64,000 nucleotides of DNA. It comes from an uncultured Lachnospiraceae bacterium. GTDB taxonomy: Bacteria > Bacillota > Clostridia > Lachnospirales > Lachnospiraceae. The notes under the pieces are model-generated. The model was given only the letters and a program-made list of their open reading frames with translations. It did no database searches and was not told where the DNA came from. The stretch is from contig ONHF01000008.1 of NCBI GenBank assembly GCA_900317555.1, positions 30,910 to 94,909 on the forward strand. Reading direction: 5' to 3'. Of the stretch, positions 1 through 8,727 are shown piece after piece (the stretch's first letter is position 1; each line of letters opens with the position of its first letter). A program made the translations under genes and the position numbers.

Positions 1-979
1 CAAGCAGCTGCCCGTCCGCTCCCGCGTAACAGGACTGTGAAAGCGTCACCATATCCGCACCGTTTCGCTTTTTGTAATATCCGCAGCCGAGTTCCTTGCG
101 GATATAAAGCGAGAGCAGATGCTGACGGTCCTTCGAATCAATCTTCCAGGTTTCTTTTCTTCCGGCGGCATCCCATGTGTAGAAGCGGTCAATACACTTG
201 CGGTAAATAGCAGTTGTCCCGGCTGCGTATTCCGGCTTTTTCATGCGGCCTTCAATCTTGAAAGAGTCAATGCCGCTGTCCAGGAGCTCCGGAAGAATGT
301 CCAGAACACACATATCCTTCATGGAAAGCGGATAACAGTCTTTATCCGACAGCGCAGTGCGCCCATCCCTGTCCAGAATCGTATAAGGCAGTCTGCAGGT
401 TCCGGCGCAGCGCCCTCTGTTTCCGCTCCTGCCGCCGAGGAAGCTTGACATCAGACACCGTCCGGAATAGGAATAGCACATCGCGCCGTGAATAAAAGCT
501 TCAATTTCGATTCCCTCGTTCTTCAGAAGCCGGATTTCTTCAAGAGAAAGCTCTCGGGCGGGCACAATCCGGCAGACACCGAGCCGTTTTAAATAGCGGA
601 CAGCTTCCTTTGTTGTTACGGACAGCTGTGTGCTGGCATGCAGAAGAAGGCCCGGACATGCCTTCCGAAGGTGCCGCATAACACCTGTATCCTGTACAAT
701 CACGCCGTCCAGCCCTTTCTTATAAAGTTCCCGCACAAAGGCGGTAAGCTCGTCCATTTCGCCCTGCCTGGTCAGAGTATTGACGGTCAGATAGACTTTT
801 ACGCCATACAGGTGGGCGGTCCGGATTGCTGTCTCCAGCTCTTCCTCTGTGAAATTATCGGCATAGGCTCTGGCGCCGAATTTCTGTCCTGCCAGATAGA
901 TCGCGTCCGCGCCTGCGTTCAGCGCTCCGCGGAAAGCGTCCATACTGCCCGCCGGTGCCAGCAGCTCAACTTTATGCAT
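1..979 (-). CDS. U32 family peptidase (partial, C-terminus beyond window)
   Basis: This is the N-terminal ~326 residues of a peptidase U32 (YrrN/YrrO/RlhA-type) protein; the rest lies left of the window. It begins MHKVELLAPAGSMDAF, the usual family start, and contains the core signature with conserved cysteines around residues 168-190 (MCYSYSGRCLMSS, then GNRGRCAGTCRLPY). Family members act in 23S rRNA or tRNA hydroxylation and in collagen-like peptide degradation; which role applies here cannot be told. The ATG is preceded by GAAAGGA. It lies downstream of zapA on the same strand, separated by a hairpin, an order often seen in Clostridia. Confidence 0.9.
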   Translation of the reverse strand, partial: MHKVELLAPAGSMDAFRGALNAGADAIYLAGQKFGARAYADNFTEEELETAIRTAHLYGVKVYLTVNTLTRQGEMDELTAFVRELYKKGLDGVIVQDTGVMRHLRKACPGLLLHASTQLSVTTKEAVRYLKRLGVCRIVPARELSLEEIRLLKNEGIEIEAFIHGAMCYSYSGRCLMSSFLGGRSGNRGRCAGTCRLPYTILDRDGRTALSDKDCYPLSMKDMCVLDILPELLDSGIDSFKIEGRMKKPEYAAGTTAIYRKCIDRFYTWDAAGRKETWKIDSKDRQHLLSLYIRKELGCGYYKKRNGADMVTLSQSCYAGADGQLL

Positions 980-1000
980 ACGAATTCCTTTCAGCTCTGC

Positions 1001-1040
1001 ATAAGAAAGGAGAGCGCAGTCAATCACGCATGCGCTCTCC
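1001..1040 (-). terminator. Hairpin terminator after zapA
   Basis: On the minus strand a perfect 10-bp stem (GGAGAGCGCA / TGCGCTCTCC, positions 1009-1040) is followed by TTTCTTATG. The U-tract is short, so read-through into the U32 gene is likely. Confidence 0.55.
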
Positions 1041-1110
1041 CCATAACAGATTTCATCTTTCCCTCTTCGGCAGCATCAAGACGATACGGCCTTTTCGCGC
1101 GGGTCCGCGC

Positions 1111-1536
1111 TCATCCGCGGCTTCTCTTGTCTTCTTCCCGCGTTTTCATCTCCGTTTCGAGACGGATGATCTTCTTCGCGCTCTCGTCCAGATCTTTCTC
1201 GGCCTGCCGGAGCTTCTTCTCCGTGCTGTCCAGCTTCATCTGCGAAGTGACGAGCTCGTGCTTGACATCGTAAAGATCCTTTTCCTTCTGCTGGATCTCC
1301 TCGCGCAGATCTTCACTCTCCTTGCGTGCATGAAAATAATCGTCCGCGATGTTGATCTGCATCAGCGTATTCCGGTAATCCGTATTCAGCTTGATATAAC
1401 CTTCGTTCTTACCGAACTCCGCAATCTTTCCATTGAGATAGGAGGCAATTTTCTGGAGGTATTCTTCACTGGCATAGCCGGCCAGTGTATAGACCTTGCC
1501 GTCAATAATTACTTCCGCGCTTGTCTTTGATGCCAT
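1111..1536 (-). CDS. zapA: Cell division protein ZapA-like
   Basis: A 141-residue protein whose first ~75 residues match ZapA (EVIIDGKVYTLAGYASEEYL, then a helical segment). Residues ~70-141 are charged and heptad-like, predicting a long coiled coil. ZapA binds FtsZ filaments at midcell and promotes bundling. The family is usually 90-110 residues; the longer tail is common in Clostridia. The ATG follows a good GGAGG. It sits 36 bp after ruvB and is probably co-transcribed with ruvA-PH-ruvB. Confidence 0.85.
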   Translation of the reverse strand: MASKTSAEVIIDGKVYTLAGYASEEYLQKIASYLNGKIAEFGKNEGYIKLNTDYRNTLMQINIADDYFHARKESEDLREEIQQKEKDLYDVKHELVTSQMKLDSTEKKLRQAEKDLDESAKKIIRLETEMKTREEDKRSRG

Positions 1537-1572
1537 TTCTTACCTCCGGAAACTTCGAATGAATCGAAATGA

Positions 1573-2583
1573 TTATATATCAGCGTCCTCTGGTAATTCA
1601 AGGTTTAAATGCCTGTATGCCAGAGGCGTCGCCATCCGCCCTCTGGGCGTCCGGCAGAGCAGACCGTTCTGCAAAAGATACGGCTCAATCACGTCTTCAA
1701 CTGTTCCCGCGTCCTCGCCGATCGCCGCTGCAAGGGTATCCAGCCCTGCGGGTCCACCGCCGAAGTTCTGAATCAGCGTCCGCAGAATTCTCTGGTCACT
1801 CCGGTCCAGTCCCATACTGTCTATATCCATCATGTCAAGTGCGGTTCTTGCGATTTCCTCCGTGATTTTTCCGTCATAGCGCACCTGCGCGAAATCCCGG
1901 ACCCTTTTCAGAATTCTGTTCGCGAGCCGCGGCGTGCCGCGGCTTCTCCTCGCCATTTCCAGAGCGCCCTGTTCTTCCACGTCGACATGCAGCTTTGCCG
2001 CGGAGTTCAGGATGATCTTTTTCAGCTCGGGAACCTGATAAAACTCCAGCCGGTTCAGCATGCCGAAACGGTCTCTTAAAGGCGCCGATAAAAGACCTGC
2101 CCGTGTGGTCGCGCCGACCAGCGTAAACCTTGGCAGATTCAGGCGGATCGATCTGGCCGCGGCGCCTTTGCCGATCATGATATCGATGGCAAAATCTTCC
2201 ATCGCGGGATAAAGCACTTCCTCAACCTGTTTGTTCAGCCGGTGAATTTCATCGACAAAGAGGATGTCTCCCTCTTTGAGACCGTTTAATATCGCCGCCA
2301 TTTCTCCCGGCTTTTCGATTGCGGGACCGCTTGTCACTTTAATATGGACGCCCATTTCATTGGCGAGGATCTGGGCCAGCGTTGTTTTGCCGAGACCGGG
2401 CGGCCCGTAAAACAGCATGTGGTCCAGAGGCTCTCCGCGGAGTTTCGCCGCGTCAATGGCGATCCGGACACTCTCTTTGATTTTCTCCTGTCCTATATAA
2501 TTATCCAGCGTCTGCGGACGAAGCGTGTTCTCGATATTCGAGTCTTCCTCCGTGAAGCCGGTTTCAATCATGCGTCTTTCCAT
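1573..2583 (-). CDS. ruvB: Holliday junction branch migration helicase RuvB
   Basis: A 336-residue AAA+ ATPase of normal length. It has Walker A GPPGLGKT at residues 60-67, Walker B with DEIH at 111-114, the TRAG sensor segment ([18 protein letters not shown]), and a C-terminal winged helix ([17 protein letters not shown]). With RuvA it drives Holliday junction migration during recombination and repair. Here ruvA and ruvB are separated by a PH-domain gene, which is unusual. The start is the ATG at 2583. Its SD is weak, and an in-frame ATG four codons later is also possible. Confidence 0.97.
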   Translation of the reverse strand: MERRMIETGFTEEDSNIENTLRPQTLDNYIGQEKIKESVRIAIDAAKLRGEPLDHMLFYGPPGLGKTTLAQILANEMGVHIKVTSGPAIEKPGEMAAILNGLKEGDILFVDEIHRLNKQVEEVLYPAMEDFAIDIMIGKGAAARSIRLNLPRFTLVGATTRAGLLSAPLRDRFGMLNRLEFYQVPELKKIILNSAAKLHVDVEEQGALEMARRSRGTPRLANRILKRVRDFAQVRYDGKITEEIARTALDMMDIDSMGLDRSDQRILRTLIQNFGGGPAGLDTLAAAIGEDAGTVEDVIEPYLLQNGLLCRTPRGRMATPLAYRHLNLELPEDADI

Positions 2584-2602
2584 ATATGCTGCAGTTCCAT
2601 CT

Positions 2603-3046
2603 TCAGTGATTCATTTCTTCGTCATCCGGTTCCAGATTGTCCGGGATTCCGTCGCCGTCCGCATCCTGCGCCTCCTGCATCTGCGTATCGATGACGCCCA
2701 TATTCTCCCGCGCGTATACGTGGTTGCGGCGCCTCGATTCTTCCACCATGTCGGAAAGCATTTCCTTTACTTCTCTTGGATTTTTAATGTTGATGATATC
2801 AAAATTCTGCATCGTCTTGTCGGATGAATCACAGTGGATGGTTCCTGTGTGCAGAATCCGCTGCCAGAGGGATTCTGTCAGCGTGATATCCGAAATCCGG
2901 TACAGACGGATCTCGTCATCCCTGCGGCTTAAAAAGCCGGTGGTGATGTAGAGAATATCCGGAGACGTCTCATATACCGTAAACGTCCATGGAAGTCCGA
3001 AGACATTTCTTTTTCTGTCGTGCCAGAGCGATTTTGAATGAATCAT
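2603..3046 (-). CDS. PH domain (YdbS/bPH2-like) protein with acidic calcium-loop-like tail
   Basis: A 147-residue protein. Residues ~1-105 fit a bacterial pleckstrin-homology fold ([39 protein letters not shown], then a beta segment ending in IINIKNP). No membrane segment or signal peptide is seen. The C-terminus (about 128-147) carries [15 protein letters not shown], the thrombospondin type 3/EF-loop motif that also occurs six times in the PBP at 53822-56569. It is inserted between ruvA and ruvB, 12 bp after ruvA, with a strong GAGGAGG SD, so it is co-translated with them. A role in recombination is not established. Confidence 0.75.
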   Translation of the reverse strand: MIHSKSLWHDRKRNVFGLPWTFTVYETSPDILYITTGFLSRRDDEIRLYRISDITLTESLWQRILHTGTIHCDSSDKTMQNFDIINIKNPREVKEMLSDMVEESRRRNHVYARENMGVIDTQMQEAQDADGDGIPDNLEPDDEEMNH

Positions 3047-3057
3047 GACAACCTCCT

Positions 3058-3672
3058 CTACCCTAAGTACCGAAGCGACCGGCTAAGAAGCGACTGCGTG
3101 TCCTGCGCGCCGTCCTTTCCTGCCTGTTTCACCGCCTTAACCGCATCAAGGCGCGCGTAGCCAAGCGCTGTCAGTGCCTCGACCGCGTCCGCAGCTGCAG
3201 TTCCCTCTTCCGTCAACGCGCCTGTATCCACAGCTTCTGCAGCATTCTCCGTGCCGGATACCGGGAAGCTCTGCATCTTGTCCCGCAGATCAATAACAAG
3301 CCGTTCCGCTGTCTTTCTTCCGATGCCGGGCGCTTTCGAAAGTGTCTTCGCGTCACCCGAAAGGATCGCGAAACGAAGATCGTCGGCGCCGAGGCTGGAC
3401 AATAAAGACAATCCGCCCTTCGGGCCGATCCCGCTTACGGTAATCAGCTGCCGGAACAGAGAAAGCTCGTCCCTGGAAGGAAAACCATACAGCACCATCG
3501 CGTCTTCCCGCAGGTACAGGTAGGTATACAGCGTCACATCTTCGCTGCCTGCACCTGAAAGCAGCGCCGCCGTCTGCGCGCCGACAAGCACTTCAAAACC
3601 GATGCCGTTCACATCAAGGACAACACTGTCTCCGTTATTCTCTGCTATTATTCCTCGTAATCTGGAAATCAA
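3058..3672 (-). CDS. ruvA: Holliday junction DNA helicase subunit RuvA
   Basis: A 204-residue protein of normal RuvA length: N-terminal OB fold (MISRLRGIIAENNGDSVVLDV), central helix-hairpin-helix motifs (TVSGIGPKGGLSLLSSLG and APGIGRKTAERLVIDL, about residues 75-130), and a C-terminal UBA-like domain III (AVEALTALGYARLDAVKAV). It binds the four-way junction and recruits RuvB. The start appears to be TTG at 3672 with GAGGT seven bases upstream; no in-frame ATG fits the conserved N-terminus. It is first in its operon, facing a divergent intergenic region. Confidence 0.95.
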   Translation of the reverse strand: MISRLRGIIAENNGDSVVLDVNGIGFEVLVGAQTAALLSGAGSEDVTLYTYLYLREDAMVLYGFPSRDELSLFRQLITVSGIGPKGGLSLLSSLGADDLRFAILSGDAKTLSKAPGIGRKTAERLVIDLRDKMQSFPVSGTENAAEAVDTGALTEEGTAAADAVEALTALGYARLDAVKAVKQAGKDGAQDTQSLLSRSLRYLG

Positions 3673-3691
3673 ACCGTAACCTCGCTTGTAT

Positions 3692-3731
3692 AAACTGCCT
3701 TCAGTTTACCATAAACAGAACACTTTGTTCG
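3692..3731. promoter_or_regulatory. Divergent ruvA / phosphatase control region with inverted repeats
   Basis: The 140-bp gap holds a perfect AAACTG-4-CAGTTT inverted repeat (3692-3707) and a LexA-like pair GAAC-5-GTTC (3718-3730). The Firmicutes SOS box needs a 4-bp spacer, so LexA control is uncertain. No clear -35/-10 pair could be fixed. Confidence 0.3.
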
Positions 3732-3812
3732 AATTTCTTGTTTTTCTTGCCGGCGGGGATGAAAAAGGATATGCTGAAATACATAAAATGATTTGGAAAG
3801 GACATCAGAACA

Positions 3813-4562
3813 ATGCGGCTGATCTTTATCCGGCACGCGGAGCCGGATTACGAACATAACACCTTGACGCGGAAAGGATTTCGCGAAGCAGAGCTTCTCG
3901 CACCGCGGGCAGCAGGCTGGAACGCCAGCCGGTATTTCACATCCCCTCTGAACAGAGCAAAGCTGACTGCGGCACCAGCCCTGTCTCTCCTCGGAAAGGA
4001 AGCCGAGATAGTTCCCTGGATACAGGAGTTCTCCTATATGGTGAAGGATCCCGTAACAGGCCGCGTCGGCGTGCCGTGGGATTTTATGCCGGCCTACTGG
4101 ACAGAGCAGGAAGAACTGCATGACCGCCATCATTTCTACCGTCATCCCGTTCTTTCGTCAAATCCTGCATATGAACCGGCCGTCATAGCGCTTCGGAAAG
4201 GTCTGGACGGAATTCTCTCCGGCTACGGCCTGACCCGCTGCGGCGACTATTACAGACATGACCCTGCGGTGGACTGTGACGTGACACTCGCCTTTTTCGC
4301 GCATCTCGGTGCAAACTGTGAAGCGCTCGGGTACCTCCTCGGTATCTCGCCGCTTGTCCTGCAGCAGACGCTTTATCTTGCGCCCACCTCGGTCAGCGTT
4401 CTGAATTCCGAAGAGCGTATAAAGGGCGAGCTGATGTTCCGCGCGCAGTTCATCGGAGACACTTCGCACCTTACTTCTTCCGGAGAGCCCGTCTCCATGA
4501 TGGGGTCGTTTTCGGAGAGCATCCTGCAGGAGACTCCCCGGAAAAAGGATACTTCACTTTGA
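3813..4562 (+). CDS. Histidine phosphatase family protein
   Basis: A 249-residue member of the phosphoglycerate mutase-like superfamily. The catalytic RHA(E) motif is at residues 7-10 ([13 protein letters not shown]), followed by [13 protein letters not shown] and an [10 protein letters not shown] segment. The second catalytic histidine is probably in the [16 protein letters not shown] segment (about 168-184). Substrate unknown; relatives hydrolyse small phosphate esters. It is monocistronic and transcribed away from ruvA. Its 3' end overlaps the convergent leuD by 9 bp. SD is GAAAGGA at about ten bases. Confidence 0.85.
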   Translation: MRLIFIRHAEPDYEHNTLTRKGFREAELLAPRAAGWNASRYFTSPLNRAKLTAAPALSLLGKEAEIVPWIQEFSYMVKDPVTGRVGVPWDFMPAYWTEQEELHDRHHFYRHPVLSSNPAYEPAVIALRKGLDGILSGYGLTRCGDYYRHDPAVDCDVTLAFFAHLGANCEALGYLLGISPLVLQQTLYLAPTSVSVLNSEERIKGELMFRAQFIGDTSHLTSSGEPVSMMGSFSESILQETPRKKDTSL

Positions 4563-5042
4563 ATTTACATAATGAATCAGTCCGCCGGCATCTATGATTT
4601 TCTGCATAAACGGAGGAAACGCCTGTCCGCGGTAGGTCTTCCCTGTAGTTTCATCGGTGATCATTCCGCTTTCAAAATCCACGGATACAGTGTCGCCCTC
4701 CCGGATCTCCTTCGCAGCTTCGGCGCACTCTACAATCGGCAGTCCGATATTGATGGCGTTCCTGTAGAAAATTCTGGCAAACGTCGGTGCGATCACACAG
4801 GATACGCCGGCGGCCTTGATCGCAAGCGGCGCGTGTTCTCTCGAAGAACCGCAGCCGAAATTTTTTCCGGCGACGATGATATCGCCCTTCTTTACTTTGC
4901 CCGCAAAAGATGCGTCAATATCTTCCATACAGTGCGCGGCGAGTACCTCCGGCTCGGAAGATGCCAGATATCTTGCCGGAATAATCACATCCGTATCTAC
5001 ATTTTCGCCAAAACAGAACACCCGTCCTTTAGCTTCTTTCAT
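4554..5042 (-). CDS. leuD: 3-isopropylmalate dehydratase small subunit
   Basis: A 162-residue swivel domain of isopropylmalate isomerase, the short form (~163 aa) of bacteria and archaea that pairs with the ~420-residue LeuC. It shows [21 protein letters not shown] and [21 protein letters not shown], the substrate-binding loop. With LeuC it isomerises 2-isopropylmalate to 3-isopropylmalate in leucine synthesis. It overlaps leuC by 14 bp and has its own AGGAGG, which indicates translational coupling. The 3' end overlaps the convergent phosphatase gene. Confidence 0.95.
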   Translation of the reverse strand: MKEAKGRVFCFGENVDTDVIIPARYLASSEPEVLAAHCMEDIDASFAGKVKKGDIIVAGKNFGCGSSREHAPLAIKAAGVSCVIAPTFARIFYRNAINIGLPIVECAEAAKEIREGDTVSVDFESGMITDETTGKTYRGQAFPPFMQKIIDAGGLIHYVNSK

Positions 5043-6312
5043 ATGTGCCTCCTGTAAATGCCGTGGGATCGGCGATTTTTCCGCACAGGGCGCTGGCCGC
5101 CGCAGTCGCGGGGCTTGCCAGATAAATCTCGGATGTCACATCGCCCATTCTTCCGATAAAATTCCGGTTTGTAGTTGAAACGCACCTTTCGCCGGCTGCG
5201 AGGATGCCCATGTACCCGCCAAGGCACGGTCCGCAGGTCGGTGTCGATACAACTGCACCCGCCTCAAGGAAAATCCTGATCAGCCCTTCTTCCATTGCCT
5301 GCAGATAGATTTTATTGGTCGCCGGAATCACAATGCAGCGTATTCCCTTCGCGATATGCCTGCCCTGCAGGATCTTCGCGGCAGCACGAAGATCGCTGAT
5401 TCTGCCGTTCGTGCAGGAGCCGATGACAACCTGATCAATCGGAATATCCGGAATATTGTCAAAGGTTCTCGCGTTCTCCGGAAGATGCGGAAAGGCGACC
5501 GTTGGTTTGATCTTCGAAAGATCAATTTCATATTCCGCCGTATATTCGGCGTCCGCATCGGCTTCAAAAATCTTTCCCTGCTGCGCGCCATGTTCTTTCT
5601 CATACGCAAGCGCTGCTTCGTCCACCGGGAAGATGCCGTTCTTCGCGCCTGCTTCAATCGCCATATTGCAGATTGTAAAGCGGTCATCCATGCTCAGGGA
5701 CGCAATGCCCTCTCCGGTAAATTCCATCGACTGATAGAGTGCTCCGTCAACGCCGATCATCCCGATGATATGCAGAATCACATCCTTGCCGGAAACCGGA
5801 GGCTGCAGCGCGCCTTTAAGACGAAAGCGGATCGCGGAAGGAACCTTGAACCATGCCTTTCCGGAAACCATGCCGGCTGCCATATCGGTAGAGCCCACGC
5901 CGGTCGCGAATGCGCCCAGAGCTCCGTAAGTACAGGTATGCGAATCAGCACCGATAATGACATCTCCCGGAGAAACAAGGCCGCGTTCCGGCAGCAGTGC
6001 GTGCTCGATGCCCATCTCTCCGACTTCGAAGTAATTTGTGATCTGGTTTTTTCTGGCGAATTCCCTTACACATTTGCAGTTTTCCGCAGACTTGATATCC
6101 TTTGCAGGCACAAAATGATCCGGAACCAGCGCGATTTTGTCCTTATCAAATACGCCTTTTTTCGTGAAGCGGTCCATCTCGCGGATTGCGACAGGCGCGG
6201 TTATATCATTTCCAAGAACGAGGTTCAGTTCCGATTCAATCAGATCTCCGGCACGGACACTGGCAAGCCCCGCGCCGGCAGCAAGAATCTTCTGCGTCAT
6301 TGTCATTCCCAT
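5029..6312 (-). CDS. leuC: 3-isopropylmalate dehydratase large subunit
   Basis: A 427-residue aconitase-superfamily protein. The [4Fe-4S] ligands are visible as C300 (VIGSCTNGR), C360 and C363 ([10 protein letters not shown]). The [21 protein letters not shown] block is at about 121-141. The length matches the LeuC2/HacA-like class that partners with a ~160-residue LeuD. The start ATG has GGAGG eight bases upstream. A strong terminator sits only ~20 bp upstream, after ilvC, leaving no room for a promoter, so expression should depend on read-through. Confidence 0.96.
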   Translation of the reverse strand: MGMTMTQKILAAGAGLASVRAGDLIESELNLVLGNDITAPVAIREMDRFTKKGVFDKDKIALVPDHFVPAKDIKSAENCKCVREFARKNQITNYFEVGEMGIEHALLPERGLVSPGDVIIGADSHTCTYGALGAFATGVGSTDMAAGMVSGKAWFKVPSAIRFRLKGALQPPVSGKDVILHIIGMIGVDGALYQSMEFTGEGIASLSMDDRFTICNMAIEAGAKNGIFPVDEAALAYEKEHGAQQGKIFEADADAEYTAEYEIDLSKIKPTVAFPHLPENARTFDNIPDIPIDQVVIGSCTNGRISDLRAAAKILQGRHIAKGIRCIVIPATNKIYLQAMEEGLIRIFLEAGAVVSTPTCGPCLGGYMGILAAGERCVSTTNRNFIGRMGDVTSEIYLASPATAAASALCGKIADPTAFTGGTYERS

Positions 6313-6331
6313 CTTCGAAACCTCCGTTGTT

Positions 6332-6360
6332 AAAAAAGAGCAGGGAAAAGTTCCCTGCTC
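6332..6360 (-). terminator. Rho-independent terminator between ilvC and leuC
   Basis: On the minus strand a perfect 10-bp stem (GAGCAGGGAA / TTCCCTGCTC) with a 3-nt loop is followed by TTTTTT. It lies 20 bp before the leuC ATG. No alternative antiterminator stem was recognised in the short upstream segment. Confidence 0.85.
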
Positions 6361-6382
6361 CCGTAAATACGCATTTCCCCGG

Positions 6383-7402
6383 TCAGTTGTTGATCAGCTT
6401 GTCGGACTCGTTGTTCCAGCTGTAAAGCTTGCGGATCTCCTTTCCTACCTTTTCGGAAGGATGTGCAGCCGCCTTCTTCTTCATCGCCTGGAAGTGAATC
6501 TGTCCGTTGTTCATATCCTGAATGAATTCGGAAGCGAAAGTGCCGTCCTGAATGTCGGAGAGGACTTTCTTCATGGCTTCCTTAACAGCCGGCGTCACAA
6601 TCTTGGGTCCGGTTACATAATCGCCGTATTCAGCTGTGTTGGAGATCGAATATCTCATGCCCGCGAAACCGGACTGATAAATCAGATCGACAATCAGCTT
6701 CATCTCGTGAATGCACTCAAAGTACGCGTTGCGGGGATCATAACCTGCTTCGCACAGTACTTCGAATCCGGTCTGCATCAGAGCGCATACGCCGCCGCAG
6801 AGAACTGCCTGCTCGCCGAACAGGTCCGTTTCGGTCTCTGTCTTGAACGTCGTCTCCAGAATGCCCGCGCGCGCGCCGCCGATCGCCGCGCCATACGCAA
6901 GCGCCATATCCAGAGCCTTGCCTGTTGCGTCCTGCTCTACGGCAACAAGCATCGGCGTTCCCTTGCCTTCCTGATACTCCGAACGTACGGTGTGTCCGGG
7001 AGCCTTCGGAGCGATCATGGTTACATCGACGTCCTTGGGAGGAACAATCAGCTTGTAGTTGATATTAAAACCATGCGCAAACATCAGCATATCGCCTGCC
7101 TTTAAGTTCGGCTCGACATCCTTCTTGTACATGGCAGCCTGTTTCTCATCGTTAATCAGGATCATGATGATATCAGACTCTTTGACTGCCTGCGCGGTCG
7201 GCAGAACGGTCAGTCCCTGCGCCTCTGCCTTTGCCTTCGACCTTGAGCCCTCATAGAGACCTACGACAACATCGCAGCCGGAATCCTTAAGATTCAGCGC
7301 ATGTGCGTGACCCTGGGAGCCATAGCCGATGATGCAGATTTTCTTCCCTTCAAGCAGGGAAATGTTACAGTCTTCCTGATAGAAAATTCTAGCTTCCGCC
7401 AT
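6383..7402 (-). CDS. ilvC: Ketol-acid reductoisomerase (NADP+)
   Basis: A 339-residue class I KARI of normal length. The Rossmann motif [17 protein letters not shown] begins at residue 26. The knotted C-terminal domain includes [12 protein letters not shown] and [18 protein letters not shown], which hold the Mg-binding acidic residues. It converts acetolactate to dihydroxyisovalerate (and the isoleucine analogue). A clear GGAGG precedes the ATG. It follows ilvN by 76 bp, a gap containing a GC-rich hairpin without a U-tract (about 7438-7468), and is followed by a terminator. Confidence 0.97.
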   Translation of the reverse strand: MAEARIFYQEDCNISLLEGKKICIIGYGSQGHAHALNLKDSGCDVVVGLYEGSRSKAKAEAQGLTVLPTAQAVKESDIIMILINDEKQAAMYKKDVEPNLKAGDMLMFAHGFNINYKLIVPPKDVDVTMIAPKAPGHTVRSEYQEGKGTPMLVAVEQDATGKALDMALAYGAAIGGARAGILETTFKTETETDLFGEQAVLCGGVCALMQTGFEVLCEAGYDPRNAYFECIHEMKLIVDLIYQSGFAGMRYSISNTAEYGDYVTGPKIVTPAVKEAMKKVLSDIQDGTFASEFIQDMNNGQIHFQAMKKKAAAHPSEKVGKEIRKLYSWNNESDKLINN

Positions 7403-7478
7403 TTTTCATTCCTCCATAATTGCTGTTCTATATCTGCCGGATTCCGCGGCTTCCGCGGTCTCCGGGATATACGCTGAT

Positions 7479-8039
7479 TCAGTGAATCCTTTTTCCATCC
7501 TTGTCATACATCGGACGGACTGCGCCGTTCTCATCAATGTCAAGGACATTCTTCACGCCGCGTCCGAGACCGGCGACACCGGTGCGCGCGATTTCCAGAA
7601 TTTCATAACCGTCCAGAAGGCGGAAAAATGCTTCGATCTTCTCCTGTCCACCTGTCACCTCGATCATCAGACTCTCCGGTGCCACATCGATGATGCCCGC
7701 GCGGAAGATATTGGCAAGCGCAATAACACCCTGCCTCTGTGCGTCCGTACACGCAACTTTAATCATCGCAAGCTCTCTGTAAACCGACTCCTCCGGGCGC
7801 AGCTCATGAATGTCACGAACATCAATCAGCTTGCGCAGCTGTTTCTCGATCTGATCGAGAATGTCGTCATCTCCGGACGCCACAATTGTAATCCTTGTGA
7901 TCAGAGGGTTTGCAGTTGTGCCGGCTGTGATGGATTCAATATTGTACCCGCGTCTTGAAAACAGCCCCGAAATCCGGCTCAGTACACCGGAAGTATTGTC
8001 TACCAGGAGCTGAAACACTTTTCTGTGCATCTCTTCCAT
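7479..8039 (-). CDS. ilvN: Acetolactate synthase small (regulatory) subunit, copy 1
   Basis: A 186-residue protein with an N-terminal ACT domain (RKVFQLLVDNTSGVLSRISG, then RGYNIESITAG) and the C-terminal small-subunit domain (VYRELAMIKVACTDAQRQGV). It would confer valine feedback on IlvB. A longer in-frame ATG exists at 8123, but the ATG at 8039 has GAGGTAGG directly upstream and fits the family. It is the first gene after a consensus promoter at 8126-8154 and leads ilvC. A second small subunit (8218-8712) lies just upstream. Confidence 0.92.
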   Translation of the reverse strand: MEEMHRKVFQLLVDNTSGVLSRISGLFSRRGYNIESITAGTTANPLITRITIVASGDDDILDQIEKQLRKLIDVRDIHELRPEESVYRELAMIKVACTDAQRQGVIALANIFRAGIIDVAPESLMIEVTGGQEKIEAFFRLLDGYEILEIARTGVAGLGRGVKNVLDIDENGAVRPMYDKDGKRIH

Positions 8040-8125
8040 AATCCTACCTCGTGCGGGAATCCGCTCATTTATATGCATTCTGTAGCAAATAGTATACAGA
8101 AATCGTATGAATGGCGATTGCACCT

Positions 8126-8154
8126 ATTATAGGCTCGCTATTTGCAAATTGCAA
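8126..8154 (-). promoter_or_regulatory. Sigma-A promoter for ilvN-ilvC(-leuCD)
   Basis: On the minus strand: -35 TTGCAA (8149-8154), 17-bp spacer, -10 TATAAT (8126-8131). The leader to the ilvN ATG is about 80 nt, too short for a T-box. TTGCAA occurs twice, overlapping the -35. Confidence 0.8.
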
Positions 8155-8217
8155 CGGCCGTAACGGCATTGTTCCATTTCAATTTCATATGCTTTATACG
8201 AAAAAGATATTATTAAA

Positions 8218-8712
8218 TCATCCGTCTTTTCCGCTCTCACTGCACTTTGTCACGGCAAGCGTACCTGTCCTTGTGATTTCCACAATCCGGATTGTTTTGA
8301 ACGTATCCAGAAACATCTGAACGCGCTCCGGCGTATCGCAGATCTGAATCGTCATTAATGACCCTGACATATCCACGATCTGCGCGCCCATGATCGAACA
8401 GTTCTCCATGATGTCGCGCCGGTTCGTCCTGTTGTAATGCACTTTGATCAGCATCAGCTCTCTGCTGACGGCTTCCTGCTCGGAAAACGTCTTGACCTTG
8501 ATGACATCCAGCTTTTTATTCAGCTGTTTCTCGATCTGCTCGAGTGTTTTGTCATCTCCGGATGACACAATGACCATGTGAGACACCGTATGGTCATCGG
8601 TTTCTCCTACAGCCAGAGAATCGATGTTAAAACATCGGCGCCAGAACAGCCCGGCGACTTTGCACAGTACGCCGGCACGGTTTTCAACCAGTACAGAATA
8701 AATCCGTTTCAT
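8218..8712 (-). CDS. Acetolactate synthase small subunit paralogue, copy 2
   Basis: A 164-residue IlvN/IlvH-family protein. The N-terminal ACT domain (YSVLVENRAGVLCKVAGLF, CFNIDSLAVGET) is followed by the small-subunit C domain (AVSRELMLIKVHYNRTNRRDIM). It is directly downstream of ilvB (15 bp) with a GGAGG SD, so this copy forms the operon with the catalytic subunit. It is clearly divergent from the copy at 7479-8039. The two may differ in effector specificity or one may be an inhibitory-insensitive partner; this is inference. Confidence 0.9.
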   Translation of the reverse strand: MKRIYSVLVENRAGVLCKVAGLFWRRCFNIDSLAVGETDDHTVSHMVIVSSGDDKTLEQIEKQLNKKLDVIKVKTFSEQEAVSRELMLIKVHYNRTNRRDIMENCSIMGAQIVDMSGSLMTIQICDTPERVQMFLDTFKTIRIVEITRTGTLAVTKCSESGKDG

Positions 8713-8727
8713 TCCATTCCTCCAACC

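Noticed and set aside
638-1273. Plus-strand ORFs opposite the U32 gene, zapA, leuC, ilvB, ffh, smc, opp and PBP genes
   Set aside because: They are mirror frames of well-conserved minus-strand genes, have no SD, and show Arg/Cys/His-rich compositions typical of shadow frames.
7438-7468. Terminator between ilvN and ilvC
   Set aside because: A GC-rich hairpin (CCGCGG-AAG-CCGCGG core) is present but lacks a U-tract; it may only stabilise RNA.
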